Shown in pieces: positions 24,501 through 37,817 of a stretch of DNA of 64,000 nt. The stretch is from assembly GCA_014773175.1 (NCBI GenBank), contig VXCM01002089.1, positions 94,501-158,500 of the forward strand, in the 5' to 3' direction. The position numbers and the translations under genes are program-made. Position 1 is the first letter of the stretch; each line of letters begins with the position of its first letter. Source of the stretch: Lucifuga dentata (taxonomy: Eukaryota > Chordata > Actinopteri > Ophidiiformes > Bythitidae). The notes beneath the pieces are model-generated. The model was not told the origin of the DNA, made no database searches, and worked only from the letters and a program-made list of their open reading frames with translations.

Positions 24501-26250
24501 ATAGGAATAACTACTAGATAAATGTGTAGTTTTGTGCCATACTGAGCTATAATTTTAAAGGTTGTCAAGCTGACTGCAAGAAGAAACACAAGGAAACAAG
24601 AAGTTATTGCTGACAAGAATGTCAACTGTAATCATAATACTTACGTTTTAACTTTTGAACACACTTTTTAGATGCCAAAAAGTTGAGATTTAGACCTCTG
24701 TTCTTCTATGCAACATTTTGTTTTTGACCAGCGTGAAGCTGTTGTCAGTGAAGCCAAGATACTGCAAAAAAATATAGTGAGATCTAGTGGAAATTCTAGT
24801 AAAGAGAAGTGTGATTCATCCCAAAGTCCGAAGATAGTATGATGATATTTATGTTTCCCTGCATGTGCCTCAACCATGTTCACAACACAATTAGTCACTG
24901 TATCAAAAGTGTTATTCATATGTTCCAAATACCAAGATTGTACAAATTCCCACCTCTGCTGTAAGCCAGCTATCTTGACAAGGCAGACATTGTTACCTTT
25001 ACAGAAGTTGTAATGTTATGGCCTTGAACTCCTTGTTACTTAAAAAAAAAAAACAAAAAGACATGATGTGAAGATCAAGAAACATTGCATTATCTTGCTT
25101 AAAACTAGCGAGGGCTCAAATATTGGAAGCAATTTCTCTTATGATAAGACAAATCTCTGCCTTAGATGACAGAGCCTCTGATTTATTTCTTTTTTCTTTT
25201 TTTACAGGATCATACAGCTATCTGGTCAGCTGTATTCATTTCCTGTTATCCTGCACGTAGGTAAATGATTAAACTGCAGCCTCATGACTAGCAGATAAAC
25301 ACTTGGTAGTTACGAGATCTTAAGATAACTCATAGCTTCCATTTCACTAGTGATTGTTGCATTCAAATGTTGTCGTAAATATTAATAGTGAGCCACAATT
25401 ACTGGCAACGAGCCAAATAGAAAGCTTGTAAGCAATATCAACAATATACAAATAAACAAAAGCAGCCACTGGTTAAAAACAGAGTTGCCAGATTAACTCT
25501 GTGTTATTAATTTTACACTGAAATGCTTTCTAAACCATTCTGGCAATCAATCCAGACTAAAGTTCAACTTGGCACTCTTATTTTCATTAGACAAGCTATT
25601 TTCTCAGATAAGATAAATTCTTCTTAGACTCAGCTTGAATATACTTGCCAGAAGCATAATAAAAATATCTAATGTAAAGAAAGGTCAGTTCTCTCTTCCC
25701 AAACCAGACAAACTGAGAGCCTGTTCACAATGGACCTTGTTACAAATTCATATTAAACATATTGACAATAGAAAGTGTTTCAAAGGGCAAGTGAAAAATG
25801 TCCTGAGGAAAGTGAACTAATGTCATTATCAAATTTTGCAATCATCTTTTTGCGAGATTTAAGTGGATTTTACTAATTGTATTACCAACCACAAATATTA
25901 ATGTGATCGTTTTACTATAATTTGCCTAACACTGTTTATTTTACACCTCATTCATCTATTTTACCTTAATGTCTTGATGTATATTGGGGACCGTATATTT
26001 GGGGACCCCGTAATTTTTGCATCTATGAAAGCTGATGTAGATCCAATAATAATAATAAAAATAAACTATTAAAAACAACTGCTGTAAAAATTGTGTGTTG
26101 TTGCTATACAATTGCATGGTATTTTCAAGGCACTGCCATAAATATAAAGAGTGTTTATTTACGCTGTTTTACTCTGCCTTCGAACCACAGCGTGATAAAA
26201 ACACTTTATTTCCGTTAATTCCGCGCTGTGGAGGAGCACCTGAAGGCATC
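21540..26250. other. intergenic: aspa to abr
   Basis: About 4.7 kb of AT-rich DNA. The only short repeats are small (for example GTAT units at 21857-21872). No exon, RNA gene or clear transposon was recognised; open frames here are short and unlike known proteins. Confidence 0.6.
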
Positions 26251-26548
26251 ACATCTCAATACCGGAAGTCTGCAAACTTTTCACCGTTGTTAAAGTTGTT
26301 ATTGTATCACAGCAGGTACGTCCGCGATTTGTGTGAGTGGGAGGTTTAAAATGGTAAGAGAGTGGGCAAGTTAAGACTGTCAGGCTGTATTTTTGGTGAA
26401 ATCTGAAGAGAACAGGAGTGTAGCTACACACGCAGACACACCACTACTGTCGGTAAAGACACGCAGCTTCAGTAAGTGCATTTAGTCAGAGGCAGAGTAT
26501 TGCATTACGCGGCTGCAGTTGGCGATTAGCCCGGAGGTGAACGACGAT
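26251..26548 (+). promoter_or_regulatory. abr: probable promoter and 5' UTR of the abr upstream first exon
   Basis: CpG content rises here relative to the flanking AT-rich DNA. An ETS-type CCGGAAGTC lies at 26261-26269. In-frame TAG occurs shortly upstream of the ATG region in other frames, but the reading frame itself stays open to a TTG at 26519; the ATG at 26549 is preferred because it aligns exactly with the BCR start. Transcription start not determined. Confidence 0.4.
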
Positions 26549-27359
26549 ATGTGGGAACAGAAGGAATTTGCAAAACACTGGAGGAATGAATTTCCAGACG
26601 GAGAAGTGCCCCAAATGGACATAAACACTGTGGAGGACATCGCATTGGAGCTAGAGGCATGTAAAACTAACCTGAAGAGGCTCCAGAAAGCTCTGGCGGA
26701 AGAGAAATTCAAGGTGATCTACCTGCAGACCACCGTGGATCAACAGAGGAGGAACGACCCGAAAAGGTTCGAAGGCAAAGATGAAAACTTTAACGCTGAC
26801 ACCTTTTCCAAAATGGGGAACGTTAGGAAGTCGAATCGGAGGAGCGCTGAGGGCGACGGGCAGAGGAGCAGGGTGTCTAACACTCAAGACGTCGAGCTCC
26901 AGTTGCCAGGTAATCCAGGAGGGCTCACCAGCTCCTTCAGCCGGGAGCGGAGCGGGTTCAGCGGCAAAGCAGGTAAGCCAGTCCCCATCCCCATCCCGCC
27001 ACGGAAATTCAGTCAGAGGGGGGATACGGCTGCAAGCGGTGTCTTCCAACCGAGTAATAACGGGGAGAGCAGCGATCGCGAATATGAGGATACGGAGCTG
27101 AATGAGAATTTCGTCAGGAATAACTTGGTGGCACCCAAGAGCGTCTCAAGGGAGAACCAGAGGACGGCAAGCAAAGCCCACCGGGACGTTCTGCGGCCTT
27201 TCAGGCACAGCAGGGACCTGGACTCCGGCGACGACGGCAGGCTGTCCCCGTCCTTCGCTCAGATTCACAGTAGAACCTCCCGCGGCTCAGGGTGCAGCAC
27301 CCCGGAAAGGAGAAGTGATGGTTACCTGAGCTCAGACCATGATGACGACTCCTCTGGAG
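26549..27359 (+). CDS. abr: abr upstream first exon encoding a BCR-type oligomerisation domain
   Basis: An 811-nt exon: 270 codons plus one base, followed by GTAAGG. Residues 1-64 align without gaps to the N-terminus of human BCR: F7, W11, FPD15-17, M23, V28, D30-I31, ELE34-36, C38-K39, RL44-45 and YLQT58-61 are shared. In BCR this segment forms the coiled-coil oligomer that drives BCR-ABL activation. Residues 65-270 are polar and probably disordered; a block reading YEDTELNENFVRNNL matches BCR DYEDAELNPRFLKDNL, and the end (SDGYLSSDHDDDSSGG) resembles the same region of BCR. The GRB2-binding YVNV motif of BCR (Tyr177) is not seen. BCR's own first exon is longer (about 426 codons). I assign it to abr because the canonical ABR first exon follows 15.3 kb downstream on the same strand with the same exit phase and no other gene lies between. 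A separate BCR-like gene fragment is the alternative. Confidence 0.85.
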
Positions 27360-27510
27360 GTAAGGATTCTAATTCATGATAGATGATTGTTAAAAAAAAA
27401 AAAGTATGTAATAAAATATAACAACACAACCACAACAGCCGCAACAATCAACCTAAAAATACCATACTGTTGCTGTCCTCTTGTCAAGTACTTGTACCAA
27501 TAATAGTAAT

Positions 27511-27587
27511 GCTAACCATTAGTGACCTAATGGTTTCTATGGTCACTAATGGTGACCTAATGTTACTAATGGTCACTAATTGTTAGC
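27511..27587. repeat. inverted repeat (hairpin) just inside abr intron
   Basis: Arms at 27511-27527 and 27571-27587 (GCTAACCATTAGTGACC and its reverse complement, 16 of 17 matching). A further perfect 12-base pairing lies inside. It starts 152 bases after the donor of the upstream abr exon. Confidence 0.75.
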
Positions 27588-30500
27588 ATATTGCACTTGC
27601 ATGTGCTGAAAAAAATTCAACCTGTAGAGCAGCAGCACTTGTGAGATTCAGTGTTGACGAACTGTTTAATACAGACTTTTTACTGGTCTGGGGTCTTGAT
27701 TGGCAGTTGGACATTTCCTCTGTGACTTTCTGTATCAAGTACAACTAATAGGACATCTTAAGGGCAGCAAGATGCCCCATTAAATCTTGGATGTGGCTCA
27801 CTTGTTATGTTAAGCCAAACTCCAGCAGCATTTTAGGGATTAGTGATTGCCACACTGTGTCCAGCCTGACTAGTCAAACTTGTCAATATCTTCACACAGC
27901 CTCATTCCCCTCCCTGCAATACACAGTTGCCTGCAATTTATGAACAATGTCATGTGAATTAATTGTGTATTTCAGACACTGTTCTTTCCTCCTACTGCAG
28001 CTGACAAACACTTCCATCTGAAGTGGACAATATATATATATATATAAAAAGTCAGACTCAGCCTTCCAGACCAAAGTGAATTACATGTCTGAATGTTGTT
28101 AATAGGCCTGTTACATATGGCATGCAAGAAAGGCAGACAATGCAAAGGGTGACTTATATAGTGTTCTTTGATTTATTTTTTTTTTAAATTTTAAATAGCA
28201 AAGTATATGTTCCATAGTCTGTAATGTGATGCTAACATCTGCTGTGACAGCATGCTTTTCAGATGGGACAACATGTAAAATACTGCTAAATAAACAACCA
28301 GTGCAGTGCTGCACTGCTGTGCCATCGACTTTCTTTCCCCATGTATAATATTGGATTCTAAAGTTAGCCTGGACCTGAGGAAGCTGATCTTTGTTCATTT
28401 GATATGCAAGCAGATTGCATGCATGATTTTTTGCTAATTAGTTCAATATGATGTAGAATCGGTACACTGATACCCACAAAGTTCACTGTCTCTCAGGCTT
28501 GGGAAAGAATATGCAGAAGCAGGGATTTCTTGAAAGATTTAAAGAATGACACAGCACCTTCAGTCTCTATCACTGTGCCATCATTTAACTTTCAACCTTC
28601 AGATTTCAACAGGAAGTAAGCTCCACACAGTGTTGTTGTATATTACTTTGAGACTTCCTCAAAGAAGTGTGGAAATATTGTCCAAGACTGTCGTGAGTCA
28701 AGAGTGAATGATTGAGTTTGACATGTAAATAGATGGTGGAAGGTTTGCTCAAAAGACAAAACATTTTTATGACAAACTCTTGTGCTGTAGTTTGTCCTGT
28801 CCTTCAGTATTTGGAGGGTTTTGTTTTTGTTCTAACCCACAGGATATCATTAAATTCACCTCAGGATTTTATGATACTTTATGATTGCTGCTTTAGTGAT
28901 TAGCTGAAGATTTATTGCTCTAAAGCTTATACAGTGTTTTTAATTGGAAGACTAATTCCATTTCTGGAGCAAAATGGAGGAGTATTTAAAGGGCAGTAGC
29001 AGTATGATACCTTCAGGTCCAGTGCATTATCGCAGTAATAACCAAATTACAGTGTCATAAAAGCTGACATTAAGGTTTTTTCTTGATATAAAATTGAGTG
29101 AGGAAGGCACTCAGTCTCAACCATGAAATGGAATGAGATGTGGAAATTTTAATATGCAAGACTGGAAATTTGAACCGATATTTGAAGGCTGTGATAACAC
29201 AGTGGACACACCTTTGTTCTACTTCATTAAAGAGACGGAGTATGGGAAATGGCTCTAGAAGAAAGGCGTTGGACATGACTCAGTGTGAGAGCTTTTGGTC
29301 TTCTGGATTCCTTTGCACTACATTAGGTGATGGGTTTTCCCATAAAGCTGTGGGTCAGTAAGGGAAAGCACTTACTACAAGACATCACTTCATTTATTCC
29401 ATCTTTGTTGTCTAAAGGATATTGATGTTTGGGGTTAACAACTGGGATAACCAGTGGAAAGACTTGATTGTGGCTAAAACAATGCAGGGCGTGGAGAGTG
29501 ACTGGAGGAACTAGGGGCATTTGGGGACCTCATTCTGCTAGGCGGTGAGGTTTTTCATTGGAAGTACACACCAGCAGTGGGTTCATTGCAGAGGTCTTGC
29601 TCATGCTGATGTCTTTGTCTAACATGTGTTTGCTGGGAAAAGGTCATCCATCAGGTCATGTGAGTCCTAAGACATGGGTCCGTGGTTCCTGATTCACTGC
29701 TGACTCACAGCAACTGTTGGTCTAAACCTGGATCTTCATTAATCCACTGTTATTGTAAGACTGTTAACCTCAGCTTGCTCATCTGCTGATTTTTTTTATT
29801 AAATTTATTTTATTTTAGCTTCAAAAACTTAATCAGTAAATTAATAAAAAGCTTGTAGCGTTTTATCAGGACACAGAAGTTAGCTGAGCCACTATGTAAT
29901 CGATGCTAACGTTTACAATATATTTGTTCAGTTTGTTAACTGTTTGCTCTCAAGCCGTTTTACCAGCAGCATGGCTCAGCTGAGAGGACTGTTTCCTGTT
30001 CCTCTTACCTATAACCCATTTCTCTGTTCAGTGTCCGCTAGCTCAGAAAGCAGCAAGGAGAGACTTTCCTGTGCTGATTTCACTGACACCTGGATGTCTA
30101 TTAGTTTCATTTATTTTCATTTATTTACATTTATTTACATATGATGTTTTTTTTATGATTATATGCTTCTCGTTTGGAATTGTTTGAACGGCCAAAACAA
30201 ATATTGAGGGAACAACCAAGTTCTCTCAATCACTGTGAATCACTTATGTTTTATTTTAAGCACTTAGGTAATATTAGGAGAGTCATGTCAGACCCAAAGC
30301 TTTACTTTTATTGGGTCAGTATGCCAAGGTGAGTGTGGTACATGCTCATGTCTTCCCTGTATGAGTTCATGTAATAGTTTTACTGAGAGGGAGACTGTGA
30401 AGTGTCAGTACACTAGGGATTAGTCATTTTTGAGGTGGTGTAATGTAAAAGCTTGGTCATTTTGACTCCTGACAAAGTTTTCTGTGATGGATTTCCAAAA

Positions 30501-32110
30501 TGGATTAGAAGAATGAAGATCTTTATTTAACCCTGGCATGAAATCTAGATCACCACTCACCAGATACTTGATGTGTTTTTCACCAGACATCCAGTACGAT
30601 AGGCTACAGTAGTGTTGTTTTTGATACAACTGTGTCACCAGACAAGCTTGGCAGGACATGTTGCAGGTTTTATGTTCAGGTCTTGTATTGTCACATGTCA
30701 TTGGCATAAGAATAAGCATTTGGACATAATTCTTATTTACAGTGTTGTAAATGCAGCTTTGATAACCAGGTATGAGCAGAATAGATTCAATCAGTCAGTG
30801 TGAAAGACTGGAGAAAAATCCAGTTTTTATCATTTTACTACAGTTGTGTGTGTGATTGTTTGAACTGACACATTTTTTTTCTCCTTTTTTCACTGGGTTG
30901 GCCCTTTCTTCTCTCAGATAAACAGGGCTTGTCCAGGCCCGTCCTGAAAAGCACATGTGGTAGTGGAACTATGAGCAAGTCATAGTGTTTCCATTTTGTA
31001 CTCTGTGGTGAAAATGGCAGCTCAGAGTATTCAGTTTGTCTGTATTTTTCACACATTACTATGTAATAAACACGTCTATTACAGCTTTGAAGCTCTGATG
31101 CCTCAGTATTTGATGTGTGTGTGTGTGTTTGTAAGCCATGTGTGTGGCTTACTGTGAAGCAAAGGCTTTACACCGTGGCAAACTGTCCTCTGAGAAAGTA
31201 GGAGGTGAGCTTAAAATCCCCAAATTATCACTGCTGTGGAGCACATGTTGATCAAATGGCTGCTTCTGTGGTATTACGGCTTCTGATTTAGGAGATAACA
31301 TAAATTAGGAAGATTATCAGAGACAGCTGCCCTCTCATACTTGTGTTCATTGAGAACAGACATCAGAACGGGTGGCTGTGTCATCGTGAAATAAAGTCAC
31401 AGCCTTTCAAAGCTGGAAATGTAAATAACTTAGATAGGTTTGGTATCATTTTCCTTTTTAAGCATGTATTGTTCTCATATAAGCTTGAAACTATGACAGA
31501 ATTATTTAGGTCACAAATTTTATTGTAATTCTCGACTGATTATTGCCTCTGATTTTACATGATGACGCACCCACCTGATTATTCTAGTACATGCTCTGTC
31601 ATCTGTTTCTTCACGTGAAGCAGAAATTTATGGGATTTGTTTGATGCAGTTAGTGAAATGACTCTTTAGACAACTCAGTTTTTGCTGTAAATTGAAGGGA
31701 TTCAGAGAATTCATGGCTTTAAATGCTCAGTCTAAACTACCATCTGTCCCTGTGTTACCTAGGTGATGAAAGTGTTGTTGTGGCTGCGCAAGGAGGCAGA
31801 CAGGATGTCTCTGTGACTGAGAGGGAGGTGTGGGTTTTGCAGCATCATAGCTTGTTTGCAATATGGATGCAGGGGTGAATATTTGCACGCATATGGAAGC
31901 CTCCGCCTTTGCTGTATGTCAGAGGTATGACATGCAAGACCACCAAAAAAAAAAAAGCAGTTATACACAGTGTTCAGTTTCAGAATCAGTGCTCATGTAT
32001 TCAGCACAGTCTACAACTGAATCAACTCCCAGCTCTGCCGTTCCTTCATAACTTTTTTTTTAATCTCCCTGCTGTGTTTCCTGTAAATCATTTCTAACTG
32101 TTCTGTTTGC

Positions 32111-32140
32111 AAAAAAAAAAAAAAAAAANAAAAAAAAAAA
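32111..32140. repeat. poly-A tract with single N
   Basis: A homopolymer split by one N at 32129. It is an unresolved length, probably a sequencing or assembly limit. Confidence 0.85.
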
Positions 32141-34349
32141 CAGTTTACAGTAGTAAACTTGACTCAGTGGCTTCAACAAGTCTGAAGGACAGCTTTTGAC
32201 CTTTGGGGTTGATAAAGAGATTTTTTTTTTGTCACAGCAGGATTTCCCTCAGAGTGCAATCCCTGGTTCAGATGCTGCACACTGCGGCCACTTATCTGTT
32301 TACAAAACGTACGATGCTGTGCTCCCACACCCTCCTGTTGTCTGATGACGTCAGCAGTGACAATCTCAGCGTTATGACTCCTAATGTGTCATACTCATGA
32401 TGACGCAACAGACACGGGGCTCATATGTAGTAGCATGATTAGATGGTGAGAATCATGTGAAAGCTTATTTGTAAGCATCTGATTTTATCATACACCTTTT
32501 TTTTGTTACAGTAGTGAAAAGGTTTTCTTTCTAATTGTGATAATTTCCCTCACTATATTTAACAAGTAATAATGAGTCATGACTGCTGTGAGTATAACAG
32601 CTTCCAGAATAAAACTGATGCCACAAAAAGTCCCATTAGTGGTTTTATTAGTAGTCACCAGTGTCACGTTATACATTTAGTCTGACACGTATTTAACTCC
32701 TGCAGTCTTAAAGGCATGAAAACTTGCTATTTATAGCTCATTAGCATACTGAGCTTTGTACATGTGATTGTATCTATTTTAAGTATCAACAAAGGTGTGG
32801 AACTCTTTGGCTTTTATGAACAGGACTTGGCTATGCTGTTGAAAGGTCTTTACGTTGAAGTGCAGGGCGAGGCTGGAGATTTACGAGGGAGACGGTCACT
32901 CAGACACACATCTTTTCTCTCTTTCCCCGGAGAGCCCTCCTGATCTGCTACTGATCTGGCCTTCCATTCATTTTGTGAGCTGGAATATCCCTCACTCACC
33001 TTCTCTGAGTCAACCCATTTTATTAAAAAAAAAAAAAGACAAGATAAACAAACCATGCTTGCTATCTCACTTTCTGTGTTTCCTTTTAGAAACAAAGTCA
33101 CATAACGGCTTGGATCTAGGACTTTCCACGGGGAAAAAACAGAGTGCAGGAAATTATGTCTGATATGAAATTCCCTTACTTCAAATCTAGAGATGCTGCA
33201 AGGCAAAAGGGGCTGAGAGTCGTGGTTTTCCTGTCAGTTTAACTGATTCGCGCAGCTCTGTCACAGCCCTGCTCAATGAGCAACTCGCCCATGCGTCATA
33301 AATGAAAGTGACATCAATACATATATCTCACTCTGTCTGATCTGCAAATGAACAGAAATGATGGATTGGAACTGTCAGCTCTGTCAACTCCATGTTCAGC
33401 TCCTTGTATTGTTAACTTTGTAATGTGCTCTCATATGAAATCAGAGAAAACACCAGGCCACTTACAATTGGCTGACTGCTATGGCTGCCATGGAGACCCC
33501 AGTCTGGTGTGTGCGCATGTGGTAAGGAAATGAAGGGTGTGTATTTGTGTGTGTGGGCCTGTGTGCATGTGTGTCCAGTATGAGCCCATGATATCAATTC
33601 TACTCCCTGCTGATGGTCCAGTTACTCCCAGTTTGATTGAAATAAAACACACCCCAAACTGGGAATTTCTACATACAGTGCAACTACTTAAACAGCACAA
33701 GGTCCTCTGGTCTCATGCTGCAAGACAAAGGTCAGATTTCATATGCTGACTGAATGTCCCATGAGCATATTGGAAATATTGAAATGCTGTGCTAATAGAA
33801 CTGTTTGCTGAAGTTCGTGTCACATAAGTGCTGATTTGTTGCAATATTTTCAATCAAGCATTGAAAGCACTGAAAGTGTGAGGAGAAAGCCTCAGTAATA
33901 ATCCAGCTCATTAACAACCAGCCCAGGGAAGAACTTATTAAATTTTAGTGTAGATTTGGGTAAGGGGGTGACTCCATTAATTTTTAAAAATGATTTGTTA
34001 ACACTGCCATTTTTAAAAAAAATATTTTTGTGAAAATCATCAAAGATAATACACCATCTCAATGACAAAAAATTAGCCGTGTTTATCCTATGATAGACTT
34101 TCAATAGGTGTAATTTGTTCCAGATCTAGATAAGGATCTGGCAGACTAAAATATATACTATAAAATATATGGATAGGAAGCACATTAGTAGAGCAACAAA
34201 TAGTGCAGAAACATACACAATCACTAATGTGTGGCTGAGATGATGCTGATTCAGAAGCATGCAAATGGTTTGACGTATCTTTAATAGTTGCAGGTCGTTT
34301 ATAGTCGTTTCTTTCACTTTTAGATCAGTATATTTTACAAGTTTTGTCT

Positions 34350-34410
34350 AGGATTGCTTGGCCTTGGTATGCACTTTGCTGAGCGCCCGTCCAAGTTGCA
34401 ATGAAATGCA
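34350..34410. repeat. possible decayed fish retroelement fragment
   Basis: The phrase GCCTTGGTATGCACTTTGC followed by TGAGCGCC resembles the conserved GCCTTGGCGGAGGT...CTCTGAGTGC tail found next to some fish RTE-like retroelements. The match is short. Confidence 0.25.
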
Positions 34411-34788
34411 GCAAGCTGCCATCTGTGTTGTCACAACCTTCACTTACATTACTTTGACTGGGATCAGCAACAGCAATTAAACTTTGTTGTAGTCTGTAGT
34501 TCCACACCAGAAAGACAATGATAGTGCTCTGCATATAAAATTTGTGAATCATGGTCATAAGTGCAACCAGAATAAACAATGATTTCGGGTAGCTGCTACG
34601 TGTTCAGCTGTCTCTTACGGTTTCATGGGTTTAAGGAGATTGATGTTAATGTCTGATAACAAGCAGTTCCTCGGAAAGCCGAGCGTAACAAAATGAAATG
34701 GAGGGAACTAATGCATATTTATTAATATTCTCTTAACTAGTTTGGAGGCCAGATAAGACTTGCAAAAAAAAAAAGCACAAACAAGTTT

Positions 34789-34923
34789 ATTATACTTGAC
34801 AAATTCTGTAACCTTGTAGGATGTTAGTGCACCAAAATGGCCAGTAAATGAGTTANATTATACTTGACAAATTCTGTAACCTTGTAGGATGTTAGTGCAC
34901 CAAAATGGCCAGTAAATGAGTTA
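34789..34923. repeat. 67-bp direct duplication around one N (assembly join)
   Basis: Bases 34789-34855 and 34857-34923 are identical and are separated by N at 34856. Same length and form as the joins at 13449 and 20364. Confidence 0.9.
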
Positions 34924-35290
34924 AAGTCTCAGTCTTGTTCTGTCCCTGAATAAAGGCTTTTTTTGTTCTCCCTGCCGGTGTGTGAAGTCTTTGTGGTGAC
35001 AGTGTTGTCATATCAGATGGCAGCCATGTCCAGACCAGAAGAAAAACACTTTCATAGACTGTCACCTCATTATTAAGGACACTTGGCTCAGTTTTGGAGC
35101 TTGTTAGCTTTCATAGCTGTCACAGCAGGAGCTGTCTGTCTTTTTGCCTTGGACAGAGAGGTTTTATTTTTACATTATACAGAACATCTCTGTTCGTCTC
35201 TTGTTAGGCTCTGTCTCTGCTCCCTGTCTATGTCTCAGCTGTTGTACACTGGGAGATAAATGAAACACAATTTTGAAACGCCTGTAATAG

Positions 35291-35814
35291 AGGGCCTTAC
35301 TGGTGATCGTGCATGTTTGAGCCCAATATATACAATCCACATATATGTTATGTTACTGACATCCATTTCCCAAAATATACTACTTTTACAGTAAATAGAA
35401 TTTTTTTCCTGCCTTCCAGATTGCCATGAGTTTCAGTTCATTCCAACACACTGTTAAAATCAACTTGTAGAGGCTTGAAACATGCTTGATATGTAAAACA
35501 TCACAGCAGACAACATGTCTATTAGGTTTTTCATCAAAGTACCTTTATTTAACTAGAGCTGCATGCAAGATAATGTACATCTCCGCCAGGGAATAAAGTC
35601 CCAGGAGAAGACGGCTTTTATTGAGAAGTTGAAATGACCATCGTGTATAAGTGTGAGAAGGCAAAATATTGAATTTTAAGGTGAGAAAGATTAGGGGATT
35701 TGGCAAAGTAACCAAAAAACTTAAATATGGTTGAATGTTTTGGTTGTCAGTAACACATCGTATATGCAGGTTGTATATACTGGGCTTAAACATGGAAAAT
35801 TGTTGGTATGGTCC
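35291..35814 (-). mobile_element. TTAA-type inverted-repeat MITE, copy 2
   Basis: About 524 bp in reverse orientation relative to copy 1. The right end closes GGTATGGTCC at TTAA 35815-35818; the left end, near AGGGCCTTACTGG, has no clear TTAA. Inside, GGAATAAAGTCCCAGGAG and the stretch GGTTGTCAGTAAC mirror copy 1. No coding capacity. Confidence 0.7.
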
Positions 35815-37017
35815 TTAAGAACATCAAGATCATCAGTTTCACTTCCTCTTTTGCTTGGCGGAAACGGAGAAAGACAAAGGTGAATTTGAGAGTTGTGTCT
35901 GGAAGCTGCTTGTTGTAGTTTTTACTTCACCACAATAAGTAAGCTAAGCTGGTCAGTATGAAAAGGCTTATCAGCCACCAAACTGTCTGTCTTAGAGAAA
36001 GGGAAAGAAGTGTTTGAGTTTCGGGTCACAGAGTCTGCTATGGGTATTGAGTGTCACCACGCTCAGTCCCATGTGGAAATTCTAGCTACAGTGAGCATCC
36101 AGGTTCAACAAACAGTGTTTGTTAAGATACTGTAACAAATACTTTCTTGCAAGCAGACTTAGCAACTAACTGATTGCACCAAAATCCACTGCTGCTATGA
36201 GAATTATATTGAGGCCACAAATGTTTCCTTCATGTTATTGACTTAGTTATTCATGTATTAGACTTAGCATTTTTGCTGTGTTTTCACTTGCAAAAGTGGA
36301 CAAAATCCAGAGCATGAAACCACTCAGGCTCTTAAGCTGATGCAAAGAAAACACAATATCAAGGTATGTTTGAAGTTAGACGATTTCTTGCTTTATCTTC
36401 AGACGTCCCATCAAAGAAGGTGGAAATGAACTGAAATAGATAATATTCCAGAAATATGTCTTAAATTTCTTCTTGATTTTGAGCATTATCTAGAAAACCT
36501 AAACTACAACCTACAGATTTCTCCTTAGATCTTCAGAGATTGCTGCTGTTTCGCCATCTTGCCTCTCCCACACAGGTGAACAGGTTAGCGGTGCTGTATG
36601 GTGAAACGTTAGTGACATAACGTGGGAGAGCTCACACCAGCTGCAGCAGATTCAGAAGGACTGTGGTAGATTGATGAGATGGACACAGCACCCTCAGGTG
36701 GACATCTATACCCATATACGCTTTTGTAACTTCTTCCTTTTTTACAAGCTTTAAGCATTATTTCCTGTTTCACAACCATGAGTGGGCTAAGCTTCCCGTG
36801 TCTGGTTTATGGTTGTTTGTATGATATGTTGAGTTTACTTTTTTCCTCTGTGATCCCAGTAGCTGGAGTTTGACTTTCGGTCAGCTTACCTGTTTTAAAA
36901 TAGAACATAAATAACAAGTTTAGCCATTATGATCAAGACTCTTGTGGCAGCTCAACAACCACAACAGACATTTTTTAATACGTGGTAAAACCTGGAAGTT
37001 TTGAGCCAAAAGACTCA

Positions 37018-37062
37018 AAAAAAAAAAAAAAAAAAAAAAAAANACAACAAAACAAAAAAAAA
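37018..37062. repeat. poly-A tract with single N
   Basis: A run of A split at N 37043, followed by ACAACAAAAC and more A. Confidence 0.85.
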
Positions 37063-37404
37063 ACTATTTCCTCCACCACATTTCAGTTCCCAACACCAGT
37101 CCCAACTCTTTCCTGGAGCTCCTGGAAGTGTGTTGGCATAAACTGAACACTAGAGGGCAGTAATTCATAAAGTAGACACCAGTACCACCACCAGACTCCC
37201 CTTTCTCTTTACAACAGCTATTCAGTGAGTCCACTTCTTTTGGTGATGTGTGTGTTTGTGTGTGTATATGCTTGGCAGTGTCTCTGTGTGTGTATATTTG
37301 TCTCAGTAACACCTGATGGATGATGACTTCGCTGTTTATCTGATTGTTTGACTCAGGCATCAAAGAATTGATATTTATCAGAAATGAGTGGTGCCTTCAT
37401 GCAG

Positions 37405-37465
<61 letters not shown>

Positions 37466-37479
37466 GTCTCTCTCTCCCT
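37405..37479. repeat. long TC microsatellite
   Basis: Over 30 TC units with a few interruptions near the right end. Confidence 0.95.
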
Positions 37480-37637
37480 CGCTCACACACATACTACAGA
37501 TATGTACAGCCATGTAGTATCTTGAGAATGTTTTGGAATGTCAGACTCTTCTTGTGCAGATGTGTGTCTGTGTATTATGCATGAAACATAATAATGATAA
37601 TCAAACCACATAAATATCACATGTTTCATGGATTGTG

Positions 37638-37660
37638 AGTGTGTGTGTGTGTGTGTGTGA
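37638..37660. repeat. GT microsatellite
   Basis: About eleven GT units. Confidence 0.9.
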
Positions 37661-37768
37661 GATGGGGTGGTAAGACTCCTGATCTGATGTCTTCCCAATC
37701 ACAGCATGATGTAGATGAATTCCACATTGACCTCAATAGATCAAAGTGAATTCTGCTGGCAAGAGATG

Positions 37769-37772
<4 letters not shown>

Positions 37773-37811
<39 letters not shown>

Positions 37812-37817
37812 TCTCTT
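37773..37817. repeat. CT microsatellite
   Basis: About 22 CT units with one CCCT interruption. Confidence 0.9.

Noticed and set aside
26651..27049. 132-codon minus-strand frame opposite the long abr exon
   Set aside because: Shadow of the GC-rich coding exon; no family resemblance and no splice context.
13382..34923. Direct repeats of 67 bp considered as target-site or tandem duplications
   Set aside because: Identical length at three loci, each with a single N in the middle, means assembly joins.
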